From the NCBI GenBank assembly GCA_044239865.1, contig JBIIAO010000002.1:558001-622000 (forward strand): a stretch of DNA of 64,000 nt, in the 5' to 3' direction. A program made the translations under genes and the position numbers. Below are positions 52,201 to 61,624 of the stretch, one piece after another; the first letter of the stretch is position 1, and every line of letters starts with the position of its first letter. The notes under the pieces are model-generated. The model searched no databases and had not been told where the DNA came from. It was given only the letters and a program-made list of their open reading frames with translations. This DNA comes from CAIZGX01 sp044239865. GTDB lineage: Bacteria > Bacteroidota > Bacteroidia > Flavobacteriales_D > Sanyastnellaceae.

Positions 52201-53318
52201 GAAGGCGTTGGGCTTACCAATACAACAACTGTTTGCTGGGTTTGACAACCCGCTTGCAAGGCAGTACAAGTATATGTTCCGCTAGCTGTAACTTGTGGGC
52301 AAGCGATAGTCGGGTTGGCACTCAAAGAAGCAAATCCAGGTCCCGTCCACGCTACCAATAGCCCCGGTGTTGGGGTTAATCCAGAACTTAGTGTTAAAGG
52401 ATTACAAACACAAACGGGTCCGTTCGTAGTTGCATTCACTTGTGGCACTGGATTAACAACCACTGTCGTAGATCCAGAACATGTTGCAGCTCCTGTAGCA
52501 GTTACTGTATATAAACCCGCATTAGTGACTTGTGCTCCCGGAATGGTTACAGATTGACCTGTCCCCGTGAATCCATTTGGTCCTGTCCAAGAGTAATTGG
52601 TTGCCCCGAAAGCATTTGACGCTGCCAATGTAACGGTAGCCCCTGCGCAGTTGTTCGCGTTCGTAGAAGTTGCAGATGCCGTTACAGAACAAATTGGAAC
52701 ACCTGAAATACTTGTAGACGGAGGTAAAACGGTAATTGGTGTAGCGTAGTCGCAGCCATTTCCTCCCCAGCTTCCCCAATAACCATCAGCGGCAGCCGAG
52801 ACAGATACAGATAAATTTCCTGCTGCAGGTGAATTCGCAACCGTTAGATTCACACAAAAGCTCCATGTGCAGTTTCCGGCATCTCCCCAATCATTTGATG
52901 GGTTTCCGTCAATAGGACCTGTTGGACCTTCATAAAAATAACCTGGACCTACCGGACCCACTGCCGTATTATTAGTTACTAACCAAATCCAACCTTGACC
53001 ACCTCCTGCAGCACCACCACAATCGGCAGGAGCAGTCACTGGCGCAACATTGGTCCAGCCCGGCCCTAAATTCAAATCGAATCCTTCGAACCATTCCGCT
53101 GATCCACAACCTCCGAATCCGGTCATTGTAAAACACATCGTAACGACCGTTCCGGTTGAATACTGTCCGTTGATGGGTTGAGGATTGAGCGTATATGTAG
53201 TAGGTCCCGGTTGCGCTTTCGCAGCAATAGAAAACAAGACTACTAAAACGGTAAATAAATGTTTTTTCACAAGTGTAGGTTTTGGTCTGTTCAAGAGGAA
53301 TTTCTTCCTTATGAACAT
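49275..53318 (-). CDS. Giant T9SS type B repeat protein (1347 residues)
   Basis: Signal peptide (SIAAKAQ), a unique N-terminal domain of about 180 residues rich in Gly/Trp/Cys, then several Ig-like units. A tandem array of five 75-residue units with the core GGTWSGTG follows, then two PKD-like domains (PSFTTSSTTGCSPLSVSFTN, PSASFSWTPSEPTSGSTVFF). The C-terminus is CHU_C/type B (YVPNSFTPDGDGKNDVFAP, VYNRWGDLIFETK, GTVVLVR). Likely an adhesin-like surface fibre. It is a close paralogue of the next gene upstream, differing in N-terminus and repeat number. A TACTTTTG box lies 8 bases before the ATG. Confidence 0.83.
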   Translation of the reverse strand: MFIRKKFLLNRPKPTLVKKHLFTVLVVLFSIAAKAQPGPTTYTLNPQPINGQYSTGTVVTMCFTMTGFGGCGSAEWFEGFDLNLGPGWTNVAPVTAPADCGGAAGGGQGWIWLVTNNTAVGPVGPGYFYEGPTGPIDGNPSNDWGDAGNCTWSFCVNLTVANSPAAGNLSVSVSAAADGYWGSWGGNGCDYATPITVLPPSTSISGVPICSVTASATSTNANNCAGATVTLAASNAFGATNYSWTGPNGFTGTGQSVTIPGAQVTNAGLYTVTATGAATCSGSTTVVVNPVPQVNATTNGPVCVCNPLTLSSGLTPTPGLLVAWTGPGFASLSANPTIACPQVTASGTYTCTALQAGCQTQQTVVVLVSPTPSAVVSPGGTYSVCAGATIPTQTITGTPANAVLGWTNTQSGIGIPATGTGTIPSFTTVNNTSASITSVITVTPTLGTCTGTPSTISITVGPSPTIIEPVSNLYCDGATFAGVNWGATPSSTVVNWTNDNTASGLPGSGQGNIGSFLLTNPTLGQALSTFTATPSVGTCIGTPVTFTVTVAGNGDATITDIGPLCSDVGPQTIVAADPTGTWSGAGIVSTFGNTSVFDPTLVGPGQHDIYYSIAGQCGGTDGLQIEVVNVPAAFAGLDFSICEGVDSVMVGSFTNSTTGTEQYTWYPALNLSSSTISSPTLTAVSTQTYTLTVNSGICASSDDIVVTVVPQSDATIIASGPYCADITAVQLSSLETGGTWTGTGITNSTNGTFDPAVATATPGTYTVSYSIGGFCPSTDTEDFVVWSVPDGTITPAGPFCIAELPITLAAASPGGTWSGTGINNAVSGSFGSATTTANSYLINYNTGGNCPHDFTTTVVVNANSNATINAIADICNDAPAVTLTAAQTGGTWSGQGVAGSSFSPAGLIPGPYTVTYNIAGACPDSDTQDVVVLAVPDGTITPAGPFCQDALPQTLSAAAPGGTWSGTGITSAANGTFGSASTPAGNYPITYTTSGLCPQAFTETIQVIGNLNAAITAAGPFCENAAAQTLTAANPGGVWTATGTGAITAGGQISPTTLGAGTYTFNYNLNNSGCLSADDVQVTINALPIPSFTTSSTTGCSPLSVSFTNTSNPLGSSCVWYLDGVSAGSGNTFSNLFEGNSCSDIGIMITDAAGCNATITQNDVVCVVSNPSASFSWTPSEPTSGSTVFFDNASLGGVSYTWNIDGTEYTSENVTFPIPSSIGETFEACLDVVGAGGCMDAQCYSVSVSSSSYVYVPNSFTPDGDGKNDVFAPVVTGLSSTSRYSFSVYNRWGDLIFETKDPTEVWVGDVNGGSHFAEDGAYVYEIKIQFSSGEDPFKRMGTVVLVR
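50055..51190 (-). repeat. Five tandem 75-residue repeats in the 1347-residue protein
   Basis: Units alternate as type A (SDTQ-type end) and type B (starts DGTITPAGPFC) in the order A-B-A-B-A, about 227 bases each. Nearly every unit has two cysteines (one near the FC, one near the CP), which suggests one disulfide per unit. An isolated related unit lies N-terminal to the array. Confidence 0.8.
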
Positions 53319-53326
53319 TAGACTAA

Positions 53327-53334
53327 CAAAAGTA
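53327..53334 (-). promoter_or_regulatory. -7 box TACTTTTG of the 1347-residue protein gene
   Basis: Full consensus on the minus strand, 8 bases before the ATG. Confidence 0.5.
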
Positions 53335-53372
53335 TAAAATAGTTGCGGCCTTCGAATATCCTTTGGTACTTT

Positions 53373-56300
53373 TTATCGAATTAAAACAATAGAGCCTACT
53401 TTTCTAAACGGAACCTCTCCAGCTCTTAGTTGCAGAGTTATTTCGTAGACATACGCATCCGGTTGAGCGTAATAGTTTCCACCGTGAACATCACCCGTCC
53501 AAACATCATTGGGATCATTCGTTTCAAAAATAACATCTCCCCAACGGTTATAGACTCTAAATGTATATCTATAGTCGCTCGTTAATCCTGCGATAATCGG
53601 AGCAAACACATCGTTCGTTCCGTCGGCATCCGGGGTGAAGGAATTCGGGACAAAAATGTATGACTCTGCGCTTAATACAACGGTGTAACACTGAGCGTCC
53701 ATGCAACCTCCTGGACCTACAACTTCAAGACAAGCCTGAAACTCACCTGATTCTAATGACGGTACATTGTAACTCACACTCTCTCCCGAAGCCCCCTGAC
53801 CATTTATGTCCCACGTATAAGTTGTGCCTCCAATCGATGTGTTCTCAAAAGATACGGTACCTCCTAACATTGGCTCTATTGGCGACCAAGCAAATGAAGC
53901 CGATGGGTTCGGGTTCACGCAAACCACGTCAGTCATGGTCATACTCTGACTGCACCCCGCAGCGTCAGTAATCATAATACCAATGTCCTCGCATGAGCTA
54001 CCTGTGAAAATCTCGCTAAGCGTATTTCCGTTCCCTGCTGGTGCGCCATTCACATACCACACACAACTACTTCCCAAAGGGGTCGATGTATTGGTGAATG
54101 TAACTGAAAGAGGAGAGCAGCCATTTGTTGTGCTCGTTGTGAAACTCGGCTGAGGCAATGCGTTTACTGTCACCTGAACGTTATCGCTGCTAAGACAACC
54201 GCTGTTGTTTATGTTATAATTGAAAGTAAACGGTCCTGCACCCAACGTGCTTGGCGAAATCTGTCCTCCAGCTGTAATTGCACCTGTTCCACTCCAAACC
54301 CCACCTGCACTTGCAGCAGTAAGATTGTATGGTGAATCGTCTTCACAAAACGGTCCGGCAGCTGCAATAGTAGCGTCTAGATTGGCAATAACCTGAACAA
54401 CTTGATTGAAAGAATTAGAACACGCCCCAGGTGTTGAATAGGTAATTGAATAGTTTCCAGCAGGGGTGTTCGATGCTCCAAATGTTCCATTTGCTGCACT
54501 TGTTATTCCAGTTCCGCTCCATGTTCCTCCAACACTTGCTGCAGTAAGAGTTTGCGGTAAAGCGTCTTGACAAAATGGGCCAGCCGGTGTTATTGTTCCA
54601 TCAGGAACAGGCAACACAACAATAGACTGAGTGTCCGTATCGGGGCACGCACCACCAATTGAATAGGTTATGATGTATGTGTTAGGAGTAACTGAATTCG
54701 GAGCGAAAGTTCCTGATGCATTAACGCCTTGACCACTCCACGTTCCGCCACCATCCACGGCAGATAAATTAAATGCAGGTGCATCATTACAAACATCGGC
54801 AACAGCGGACACCGTTGCGTCCACGTTCGCATTTACCACAACAGTTGTCGTGTTTGCCTGTGGGCAGTTTCCTTGTGTTGTGTACGTGATTGTGTATGAA
54901 TTCGCAGCTAACGAAGCGGAGCCAAATGTTCCTGCTGAAGCGCTATTGATACCCGTGCCACTCCATGTTCCACCTGTGCTTGCGGCAATTAATGTAATTG
55001 GAAGATCTTCTTGACAGAAGGGTCCTGCCGGCGTAATAGTTCCGTCGTAAACAGCGTAAACCGTTATTACTTGCGTATCTGTACTCGGGCAAGATCCTGG
55101 AATGGTGTAAGTAATGGTCGGATTCCCGGTAGCAATGCTCGGGTCAAATGTTCCCGCAACCGCATCTGTTATTCCAGTTCCGCTCCAGGTTCCTCCTGGA
55201 TCTACTGCTGTTAAATTAAACGAAGCAACGTCAGCACATAAAGGCGCTACGTTCGAAATAGTTGCGTCAACATCCGCGCTCACCACAATGGTTTCATTGA
55301 AGATTCGCGGGCAACTTCCCGCGGTTGTGTAGGTAACCGTGTAAGTACTCCCGGCCAAGTTCGTTGAGCCAAAACTTCCATTTACCACATTATTAAATCC
55401 TGTTCCACTCCATGTTCCACCTGTGCTTGCTGCTGTTAATATTACGGGAAGGTCAGCTTGGCAAAACGGTCCAGCCGGGGTAATGGTTCCGTCGAAAACT
55501 TCATAAACCTCTATGGTCTCTGTGTCAGAATCCGGGCATGCACCTGAAATCGTGTAAGTAATGGTATGAACATTAGGAATTACAGAGGCCGGATCAAACG
55601 CTCCTGTTGCTGTATTCGTTATTCCATTTCCACTCCAAACACCTCCCAAATTCGCGGCTTGAAAAGTAATGGGCAATGCATCGGCACAAATATTAGCTTG
55701 AGGCGTAATTGTAGCGTCAACATTTGCATTGACAACAATAGTTTGCGTAAAGTTGTTGGGGCAGTTTCCGCCAGTATTGTAGGTAATAGTGTATGAACTT
55801 GCGGCCAACGTTGCCGAACCGAAGCCACCTGTCGAAGTGCTATTGATTCCTGCTCCACTCCATGTTCCACCGGTACTTGCTGCTGTTAATGTAACCGGTA
55901 AATCTGATTGGCAAAATGGGCCCGCCGGAGTAATAGTTCCGTCTGGAACATCGTAAATGAGAATAGTCTGAGTATCTGTACTTGGACAAGGTCCGCCGAT
56001 GGAATAAGTAATAATGTTGTCTCCAATATTCGCTGAGGCAGGATTAAAAGCCCCTGTTACGCCGCTGGTAATTCCCGTTCCTGACCAAGTTCCACCTGTT
56101 TGAGCTGCTGTCAAGACAATAGGCGCAACATCTGCACAATAAGGTCCGGCAGCGGCTATGGTTGCACTCGTATTGGCATTCACCACAATGTTTTCCGTAA
56201 AAACCTGTGGGCAGTTACCGCCAGTGTTATAAGTAACAGTATAGGTGCTTGCTCCTAAAGTTGTAGAACCAAAACTTCCCGTTGAAGCGTTATTAATTCC

Positions 56301-59081
56301 TGTTCCACTCCAAGTTCCTCCTGGACTAGCTGCGGTCAAAGTGAACGGAAGAGAAGATTGGCAAAATGGTCCTGCGGGAGTAATTGTTCCGTCGGGCAAT
56401 GAATTCACAACAATAACCTGCGTGTCTGTGCTCGGACATGGTCCGCCAATGGAATAAGTAATTGTGTTGCTAATATTCGCAGTTCCCGGATTGAATGCGC
56501 CGGTTGAGGCATTGGTAATACCAGGACCACTCCATGTTCCTCCGGTTTGAGCTGCCGTTAAAATTACAGCCGCATCGTCCGAACAAAATGGGCCTGCAGC
56601 GCTGATGGTAGCGTTTGTACTTGCGTTGACTACAATATTTTGGTTGAATGTTCGCGGACAGTTTCCAGAAGTTGTGTAGGTTATTGCATAGGTGTTAGCG
56701 GCCAATGTTGTTGATCCGAAACTTCCTGTTGCTGCATTGTTAATTCCTGTTCCGCTCCAAGTACCACCGGGAGATGCTGCTGTAAGAGTTACAGGAAGAG
56801 CTGATTGACAATATGGTCCTGATGGTGTTATAGCTCCATTTGGAACAGCGTAAACAACAATTACCTGGGTGTCTGTGCTTGGGCAAGATCCTGCTATAGA
56901 ATAAGTAATCGTGTTATTGCCAACGTTTGCCAATGCTGGATTGAACGAACCTGTTGTTGCGTTGGTGATTCCTGTTCCACTCCATGTTCCTCCGGTTTGA
57001 GCCGCGGTTAAAACGACAGGTGCAACATCTGCGCAAAAAGGACCTGCGGCATTAATGGTAGCATTACTCTGGGGCAGCATAGTAACTACAACATTATCTG
57101 TTGAGCTGCATATACCTGAGGTGACTGTTAATGTATATGTTTGCGTGCTGTTCGCAGTGTATGTCGGTGTAAGGGTGGTTGTGTTTGTAAGGTTCGTAGC
57201 CGGTGTCCAAGCAAATGTCTCGTTTCCCGTGTTCGAATTGGTAAATGAACCATTCAAATTCAAAGTTTGTCCTTGACAAACACTTTGATTCAAGCCTGCG
57301 TTAGCAAGAGGTACACTAATGATCTGAATCTGAGTAACGTCAGAAGCAGGACATTGATTGGGTAAATTCAGAGTATAAGTTATTGTCGGAGTAGTGCCTG
57401 CTCCTGCTGTCAGTGGATTAAACAATCCACTCGACGTATTTATTATACCTGGTCCCGACCATGTTCCGCCTGGGGTGGCTGCAACCAGCGTTTGAAATCC
57501 CACATTCGAACAAAGCGGTCCAATGTCCGTTATCGTTGCGCTTGGCGCATTATTCACCGTAAGATTGAACGTAACAGGTGTTCCAACACAAGCCCCTTGG
57601 GATGGTGTCGCAGTTATGGTAGAAATCGTTTGTGTGGTTACTTGGCTTGCTGTAAACGTTGGAATTGTTCCTGTTCCCAAAGCGCCCATGCCCGTTGCTG
57701 TATTGTTATTCGTCCAAGCCACCGTCGCAGTCGCACTGCTCGTAGTCCAAGGAATTGCAGGGACTATTGCGCCTTCGCAATATACGTTAGAGGCAGGAAC
57801 CGTAATTGTAGGAGCGGGATTTACTGTAATTGTGAAATTACTTGCAGTACCGTTACATGTCCCCAGATGAGGCACTACCGAAACGGTCGCTACAACAGGG
57901 GTTGCTGAATTATTAGTAGCGGTAAAAGAGGGAAGTCCACCATTTCCAGACGCGGCCAACCCAATACTCGTTTGGTTGTTCGTCCAAGTATACGTTGCTG
58001 TTGCAGGCGTGCCTGTAAATGTTTGAGCGGGCACTGTCGCTCCGGAACATAGCGTAATTGGAGATATAGGCGTTACTGTAGGGGCGGGGTTCACCACTAC
58101 TGGTAATATTTGCTGTGCTTGACACCCATTTAAAAGCACTGTAACGGTATAATTTCCGGTCATTGCGGCCGTAGCACTTACGATAGTTGGACAAGGATTC
58201 AAGGCAGCATATGCCGGCCCTGTCCACGCAACCAAAGCCCCTACGGGAGCGCCTGAACACAGCGTTAATGGACTCCCAACACAAACAGGACTGTTCGAGG
58301 TTGGATTCATTGTTGGCGTTGGATTTACAACCACAGTTGTAGATCCTGTACAAGTAGCTGCACCCGTTGCGGTAACCGTATAAACACCAGCCATTGCTGC
58401 GGTGCAACTTGGAATAGTAACGTTCTGACCTGTGGCTGTAAAACCGTTTGGTCCTGTCCAAGCATAACCTGTCGCGCCTGTTGCAGCCGTTGCATTAAGA
58501 GTGATTGTCGTTCCGGTGCAATAGGGCCCCAAATTAGAGGCTGTAACAGCACAAACCGGGACACAGGTTAAAGTGCCGCCGCCTGCAGATTCGGTGATGT
58601 TTACATTCCCTGTGCATCCGCCAAAATTGGTAAATAACATAATAAAAATTTGACCTGGAGTCGCCGCTGGCAATGTGAAAACGTTTCCCGTTGCTGCAGA
58701 GAAATTGCAGCTAACTGGCGCAGCTGTGAGACCAGCGCAAGCTGCAGACAAAGAATTGAACGGTCCCCAAACGGCATAATCCTGATCGCATGGCGCCGTT
58801 TGATTTATGGTAATCGCGCCGGTTGAGCCGACCGTCAGTGTAAACCACGATGGATTCGGTTGACTACCCAAGCAACCATAATTATTTCCTGCCGGCACAG
58901 CACCACCAACAACCGCTGGAAAATTCGTAGGTGTCCCTGAGCAAATTGGTGTTGCGCCCAAGCAAGTCGTTCCCTGACCATATAAATTCGCGTTAGCAAA
59001 AACAACAAGAATCAGACTTAAAAAGAAAATATGCTTATTCAAAATAACCGGCTTTTTTAGGTTTAAGTATAGACGCAACAA
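53373..59081 (-). CDS. Giant T9SS type B repeat protein (1902 residues)
   Basis: The largest gene in the window. Signal peptide (VFANANLYGQ), a jelly-roll-like N-terminal domain (about 37-170, SWFTLTVGSTGAITINQ) related to that of the 660-residue cargo, Ig-like units, then thirteen tandem 75-residue repeats. Two PKD-like domains and a CHU_C/type B domain follow (FVPNSFTPDADGTNDVFAP, VYNRWGDVIFETN, GSIVLIR). The start codon appears to be TTG at 59081; no ATG precedes the signal peptide. Predicted to be a long cell-surface adhesin. A -33/-7 promoter lies at 59119-59149. Confidence 0.83.
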   Translation of the reverse strand: MLRLYLNLKKPVILNKHIFFLSLILVVFANANLYGQGTTCLGATPICSGTPTNFPAVVGGAVPAGNNYGCLGSQPNPSWFTLTVGSTGAITINQTAPCDQDYAVWGPFNSLSAACAGLTAAPVSCNFSAATGNVFTLPAATPGQIFIMLFTNFGGCTGNVNITESAGGGTLTCVPVCAVTASNLGPYCTGTTITLNATAATGATGYAWTGPNGFTATGQNVTIPSCTAAMAGVYTVTATGAATCTGSTTVVVNPTPTMNPTSNSPVCVGSPLTLCSGAPVGALVAWTGPAYAALNPCPTIVSATAAMTGNYTVTVLLNGCQAQQILPVVVNPAPTVTPISPITLCSGATVPAQTFTGTPATATYTWTNNQTSIGLAASGNGGLPSFTATNNSATPVVATVSVVPHLGTCNGTASNFTITVNPAPTITVPASNVYCEGAIVPAIPWTTSSATATVAWTNNNTATGMGALGTGTIPTFTASQVTTQTISTITATPSQGACVGTPVTFNLTVNNAPSATITDIGPLCSNVGFQTLVAATPGGTWSGPGIINTSSGLFNPLTAGAGTTPTITYTLNLPNQCPASDVTQIQIISVPLANAGLNQSVCQGQTLNLNGSFTNSNTGNETFAWTPATNLTNTTTLTPTYTANSTQTYTLTVTSGICSSTDNVVVTMLPQSNATINAAGPFCADVAPVVLTAAQTGGTWSGTGITNATTGSFNPALANVGNNTITYSIAGSCPSTDTQVIVVYAVPNGAITPSGPYCQSALPVTLTAASPGGTWSGTGINNAATGSFGSTTLAANTYAITYTTSGNCPRTFNQNIVVNASTNATISAAGPFCSDDAAVILTAAQTGGTWSGPGITNASTGAFNPGTANISNTITYSIGGPCPSTDTQVIVVNSLPDGTITPAGPFCQSSLPFTLTAASPGGTWSGTGINNASTGSFGSTTLGASTYTVTYNTGGNCPQVFTENIVVNANTSATIAAAGPYCADVAPIVLTAAQTGGTWSGTGITSGVTGAFNPASANIGDNIITYSIGGPCPSTDTQTILIYDVPDGTITPAGPFCQSDLPVTLTAASTGGTWSGAGINSTSTGGFGSATLAASSYTITYNTGGNCPNNFTQTIVVNANVDATITPQANICADALPITFQAANLGGVWSGNGITNTATGAFDPASVIPNVHTITYTISGACPDSDTETIEVYEVFDGTITPAGPFCQADLPVILTAASTGGTWSGTGFNNVVNGSFGSTNLAGSTYTVTYTTAGSCPRIFNETIVVSADVDATISNVAPLCADVASFNLTAVDPGGTWSGTGITDAVAGTFDPSIATGNPTITYTIPGSCPSTDTQVITVYAVYDGTITPAGPFCQEDLPITLIAASTGGTWSGTGINSASAGTFGSASLAANSYTITYTTQGNCPQANTTTVVVNANVDATVSAVADVCNDAPAFNLSAVDGGGTWSGQGVNASGTFAPNSVTPNTYIITYSIGGACPDTDTQSIVVLPVPDGTITPAGPFCQDALPQTLTAASVGGTWSGTGITSAANGTFGASNTPAGNYSITYSTPGACSNSFNQVVQVIANLDATIAAAGPFCEDDSPYNLTAASAGGVWSGTGAITAGGQISPSTLGAGPFTFNYNINNSGCLSSDNVQVTVNALPQPSFTTSTTNGCSPLSVTFTNTSTPLGSSCVWYVNGAPAGNGNTLSEIFTGSSCEDIGIMITDAAGCSQSMTMTDVVCVNPNPSASFAWSPIEPMLGGTVSFENTSIGGTTYTWDINGQGASGESVSYNVPSLESGEFQACLEVVGPGGCMDAQCYTVVLSAESYIFVPNSFTPDADGTNDVFAPIIAGLTSDYRYTFRVYNRWGDVIFETNDPNDVWTGDVHGGNYYAQPDAYVYEITLQLRAGEVPFRKVGSIVLIR
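54150..57075 (-). repeat. Thirteen tandem 75-residue repeats in the 1902-residue protein
   Basis: Six A-B pairs plus a terminal A. Type A begins ATI.AAGPFCADVAP and ends CPSTDTQ; type B begins DGTITPAGPFCQ and contains GNCP. Both have GGTWSGTGI in the middle. The pair period is about 450 bases. The last three units match the last three of the 1347-residue paralogue most closely. Confidence 0.85.
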
Positions 59082-59118
59082 GTCCCAATTGGGTTGCTCT
59101 CAGTCTTAGGCTTAATCG

Positions 59119-59149
59119 CAAATATAATTTACAACCGCTTAATGAACAA
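59119..59149 (-). promoter_or_regulatory. -33/-7 promoter of the 1902-residue protein gene
   Basis: TTG (59147-59149), 20 bases, TATATTTG (59119-59126) on the minus strand. The TTG lies within the 3' end of the phosphatase gene. Confidence 0.6.
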
Positions 59150-60122
59150 TGCTTTCTACATGTAAAACTTGCCCATTTTCATTGTAGCTCGTGACCGTCA
59201 TTTTACCGTTTGTGATTTCAACAACCATAAACCCTAGCGTGGACTGTGCAAAATGAGTAAATTCAAAGGGGGGTTGAATAGGTCGCTTACTGCCGCCGCC
59301 GCCCGATACAAAATATGTAACATTTCCTTCCGGCTTGTGCACCTGAAGATCGTGTTCGTGGCCACAGAAATAAGCGTCTACATGGGTTTCGTTGAACAAT
59401 CCTTCAAACTTTCGCATGTGTTGTCGTTGGTTTTTACGAACCCCGCAGGTGTAAAGCGGATGGTGCCCGACAACCAATTTCCAATCTGCAGAAGAATTAC
59501 GTAAGCCACTTTCAATCCATCCGTTCTGAGAAACCGTGTCCTGCCCATTCAACTCTGGATAAGAACCAGCTGCAGACAACAAATCCTTCTGATATGGATT
59601 TGAGTCCATGAAAAACATTTCTACAGATTCATTGCCCCCAGCAGAAAACTGTTCTTTAAAATATTTCGAAGGTAATTTCCACCGTGAACTCATGTTCGAA
59701 TAAGCCATTTCTGCAGAAGGCGCTCCCCGATAATCGTGATTCCCTAAAACAACATACCACGGACATTGTAACTGCGATCCTGTGTAAACATACTCAAAGG
59801 ACATGTCCCATAATACATCCCCTACGGAATCTACTCCAGCATCATAAAAATTGTCCCCTGTGCTTACAATAAAATCGTACTGGCATTCCGAACCCACCTT
59901 ATCCATTGCTTTTGCCACTTTCAATTGATCCGCTTGCCCCCACAAACCCCAGTCACCTATAACAGCAAATCGCACGGCAGAATCGCCCCTGCATTCTGGA
60001 GCTACTATACACACTGGTCCGTTTTCTCTGCAGCTGAATAGCGCGCTCAATGATATGAGAATAAAGCCGTGCAGGATAAAAATCAACGTCTTTTTTTTCG
60101 TTAAAAAATTATTCAAGGCCAT
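59139..60122 (-). CDS. Calcineurin-like (purple acid phosphatase type) lipoprotein
   Basis: 327 residues. Lipobox SALFSC, then a metallophosphatase domain: FAVIGDWGLWG (D at metal 1), VSTGDNFYDAGV (bridging D), VLGNHDYRG (N/H), VVGHHPLYTCG and FCGHEHDLQ. GDWG, GDNFY and GNHDY are the tartrate-resistant (type 5) acid phosphatase forms. A phosphoesterase anchored at the envelope; the substrate is unknown. A TAAATTTG box lies 16 bases upstream. Confidence 0.88.
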   Translation of the reverse strand: MALNNFLTKKKTLIFILHGFILISLSALFSCRENGPVCIVAPECRGDSAVRFAVIGDWGLWGQADQLKVAKAMDKVGSECQYDFIVSTGDNFYDAGVDSVGDVLWDMSFEYVYTGSQLQCPWYVVLGNHDYRGAPSAEMAYSNMSSRWKLPSKYFKEQFSAGGNESVEMFFMDSNPYQKDLLSAAGSYPELNGQDTVSQNGWIESGLRNSSADWKLVVGHHPLYTCGVRKNQRQHMRKFEGLFNETHVDAYFCGHEHDLQVHKPEGNVTYFVSGGGGSKRPIQPPFEFTHFAQSTLGFMVVEITNGKMTVTSYNENGQVLHVESIVH

Positions 60123-60138
60123 CTCTCTTCGTTTTTTT

Positions 60139-60146
60139 CAAATTTA
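60139..60146 (-). promoter_or_regulatory. -7 box TAAATTTG of the phosphatase gene
   Basis: Full consensus on the minus strand, 16 bases before the ATG. Confidence 0.5.
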
Positions 60147-60160
60147 AGGGTCATTCCCAC

Positions 60161-60168
60161 TAATTTTG
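60161..60168 (+). promoter_or_regulatory. -7 box TAATTTTG of rpoN
   Basis: Full consensus, 7 bases before the rpoN ATG, in the 53-base divergent gap shared with the phosphatase gene. Confidence 0.55.
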
Positions 60169-60175
60169 GAAAGTT

Positions 60176-61624
60176 ATGTTAAAACAAAGCTTTCAATTAA
60201 AACAACAACAAAGACTTTCTCCTCAACAAATTCAGTTGATGAAAATGTTACAAATTCCAACCATGGAATTAGAACAACGTATCAAAGAGGAAATGGAAAG
60301 TAATCCAGCCCTTGAGGAGGGGGAGGAAGAAAAAGAGGAAAGCGAACGCGACGAAGACAACAACGAAGAAGAAAACGACAGCCAAGAAGTAGACTTCGAT
60401 TTTTCAGAATATCTTTCAGATGATGATATTCCCGATTACAAATTAAGCGTAAACAACAACTCTGCAGACCAAGAAGACAGAGACATCCCTATAGGAGCCG
60501 GTAAGACTTTTCACGATTTACTTTATGCGCAAATTGGACTTCGAGATTTGGACGAAGAGCAATTGCAACTTGCGGAATATATTATCGGAAATCTCGATGA
60601 TAATGGGTATTTACGAAGGGAACTGCAAGCGGTAGCAAATGATCTTTCGTTCTCCATGAACATCGTGACTTCGGTGCCAGAATTGGAAGAAATTCTCAAA
60701 GAAATTCAAGAACTCGACCCTGCAGGTGTTGGGGCAAGAGATCTTCGAGAATGCTTGTTCATTCAGTTAAAACGTCAAGAAAGAAACACTTCAACAGTTG
60801 AGCTAGCAAAAGTTATTATTCAAAAATATTTCGACGAGTTCACTAAAAAACATTACGAAAAAATTTCAAAAAAACTTGGGATTTCCGATGATGAATTAAA
60901 ACCTTCTATTGAACTCATATTGCACCTTAATCCAAAGCCTGGTAATAGCATGCAAGAGTCTAACCGGACGGTGCAGCATGTTACTCCAGACTTTATGTTG
61001 GTGGTAGAAAACGATGAACTTCGCCTTCAACTTAATTCAAGAAATGCTCCTGAATTGAAGATAAGTCGGGAGTACAAGGGCATGCTCGATCACTATGCTA
61101 AGCTCAAAACTAAAGACACAAAAGCGAAAGAAGCCCTTCAATTCGTAAAACAAAAAATCGAAAGTGCAAAGTGGTTCATAGACGCCATTCAACAAAGAAA
61201 TCAAACACTCATGATTTGCATGGAGGCAATCCTTACTATGCAACGCGAGTTCTTTCTTTCCGGCGATGAAACAAAGTTGAAACCCATGATTTTAAAAGAC
61301 ATTGCGGATCGTGTAACCATGGATATTTCAACCATTAGCCGCATGGCGAATAGCAAATACATTCAAACGCCTTATGGAACATATTTGTTGAAATACTTCT
61401 TTGCGGAAAGTCTTTCAACAGATGAGGGAGAAGAGGTGAGTTCAAGAGAAGTGAAGCAAATTCTTAAAGACGCCATTTCTTCCGAAGAAAAAAAGAAACC
61501 TCTTACCGATGAAAAATTAGGGAAATTACTTAACTCCAAAGGTTACAACATCGCACGAAGAACAGTTGCTAAATACAGAGAGCAATTGGGTATTCCAGTT
61601 GCTCGATTAAGAAAGGAAATGTAA
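60176..61624 (+). CDS. rpoN: RNA polymerase sigma-54 factor
   Basis: 482 residues. Region I is Gln-rich and starts KQSFQLKQQQRLSPQQIQLM; an acidic region II (about 42-75) follows; the core-binding domain has DPAGVGARDLRECL; and the C-terminal RpoN box is intact as ARRTVAKYREQLGI. It directs polymerase to -24/-12 promoters, with activation by AAA+ enhancer proteins. The stop overlaps the next start by one base. Confidence 0.95.
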   Translation: MLKQSFQLKQQQRLSPQQIQLMKMLQIPTMELEQRIKEEMESNPALEEGEEEKEESERDEDNNEEENDSQEVDFDFSEYLSDDDIPDYKLSVNNNSADQEDRDIPIGAGKTFHDLLYAQIGLRDLDEEQLQLAEYIIGNLDDNGYLRRELQAVANDLSFSMNIVTSVPELEEILKEIQELDPAGVGARDLRECLFIQLKRQERNTSTVELAKVIIQKYFDEFTKKHYEKISKKLGISDDELKPSIELILHLNPKPGNSMQESNRTVQHVTPDFMLVVENDELRLQLNSRNAPELKISREYKGMLDHYAKLKTKDTKAKEALQFVKQKIESAKWFIDAIQQRNQTLMICMEAILTMQREFFLSGDETKLKPMILKDIADRVTMDISTISRMANSKYIQTPYGTYLLKYFFAESLSTDEGEEVSSREVKQILKDAISSEEKKKPLTDEKLGKLLNSKGYNIARRTVAKYREQLGIPVARLRKEM

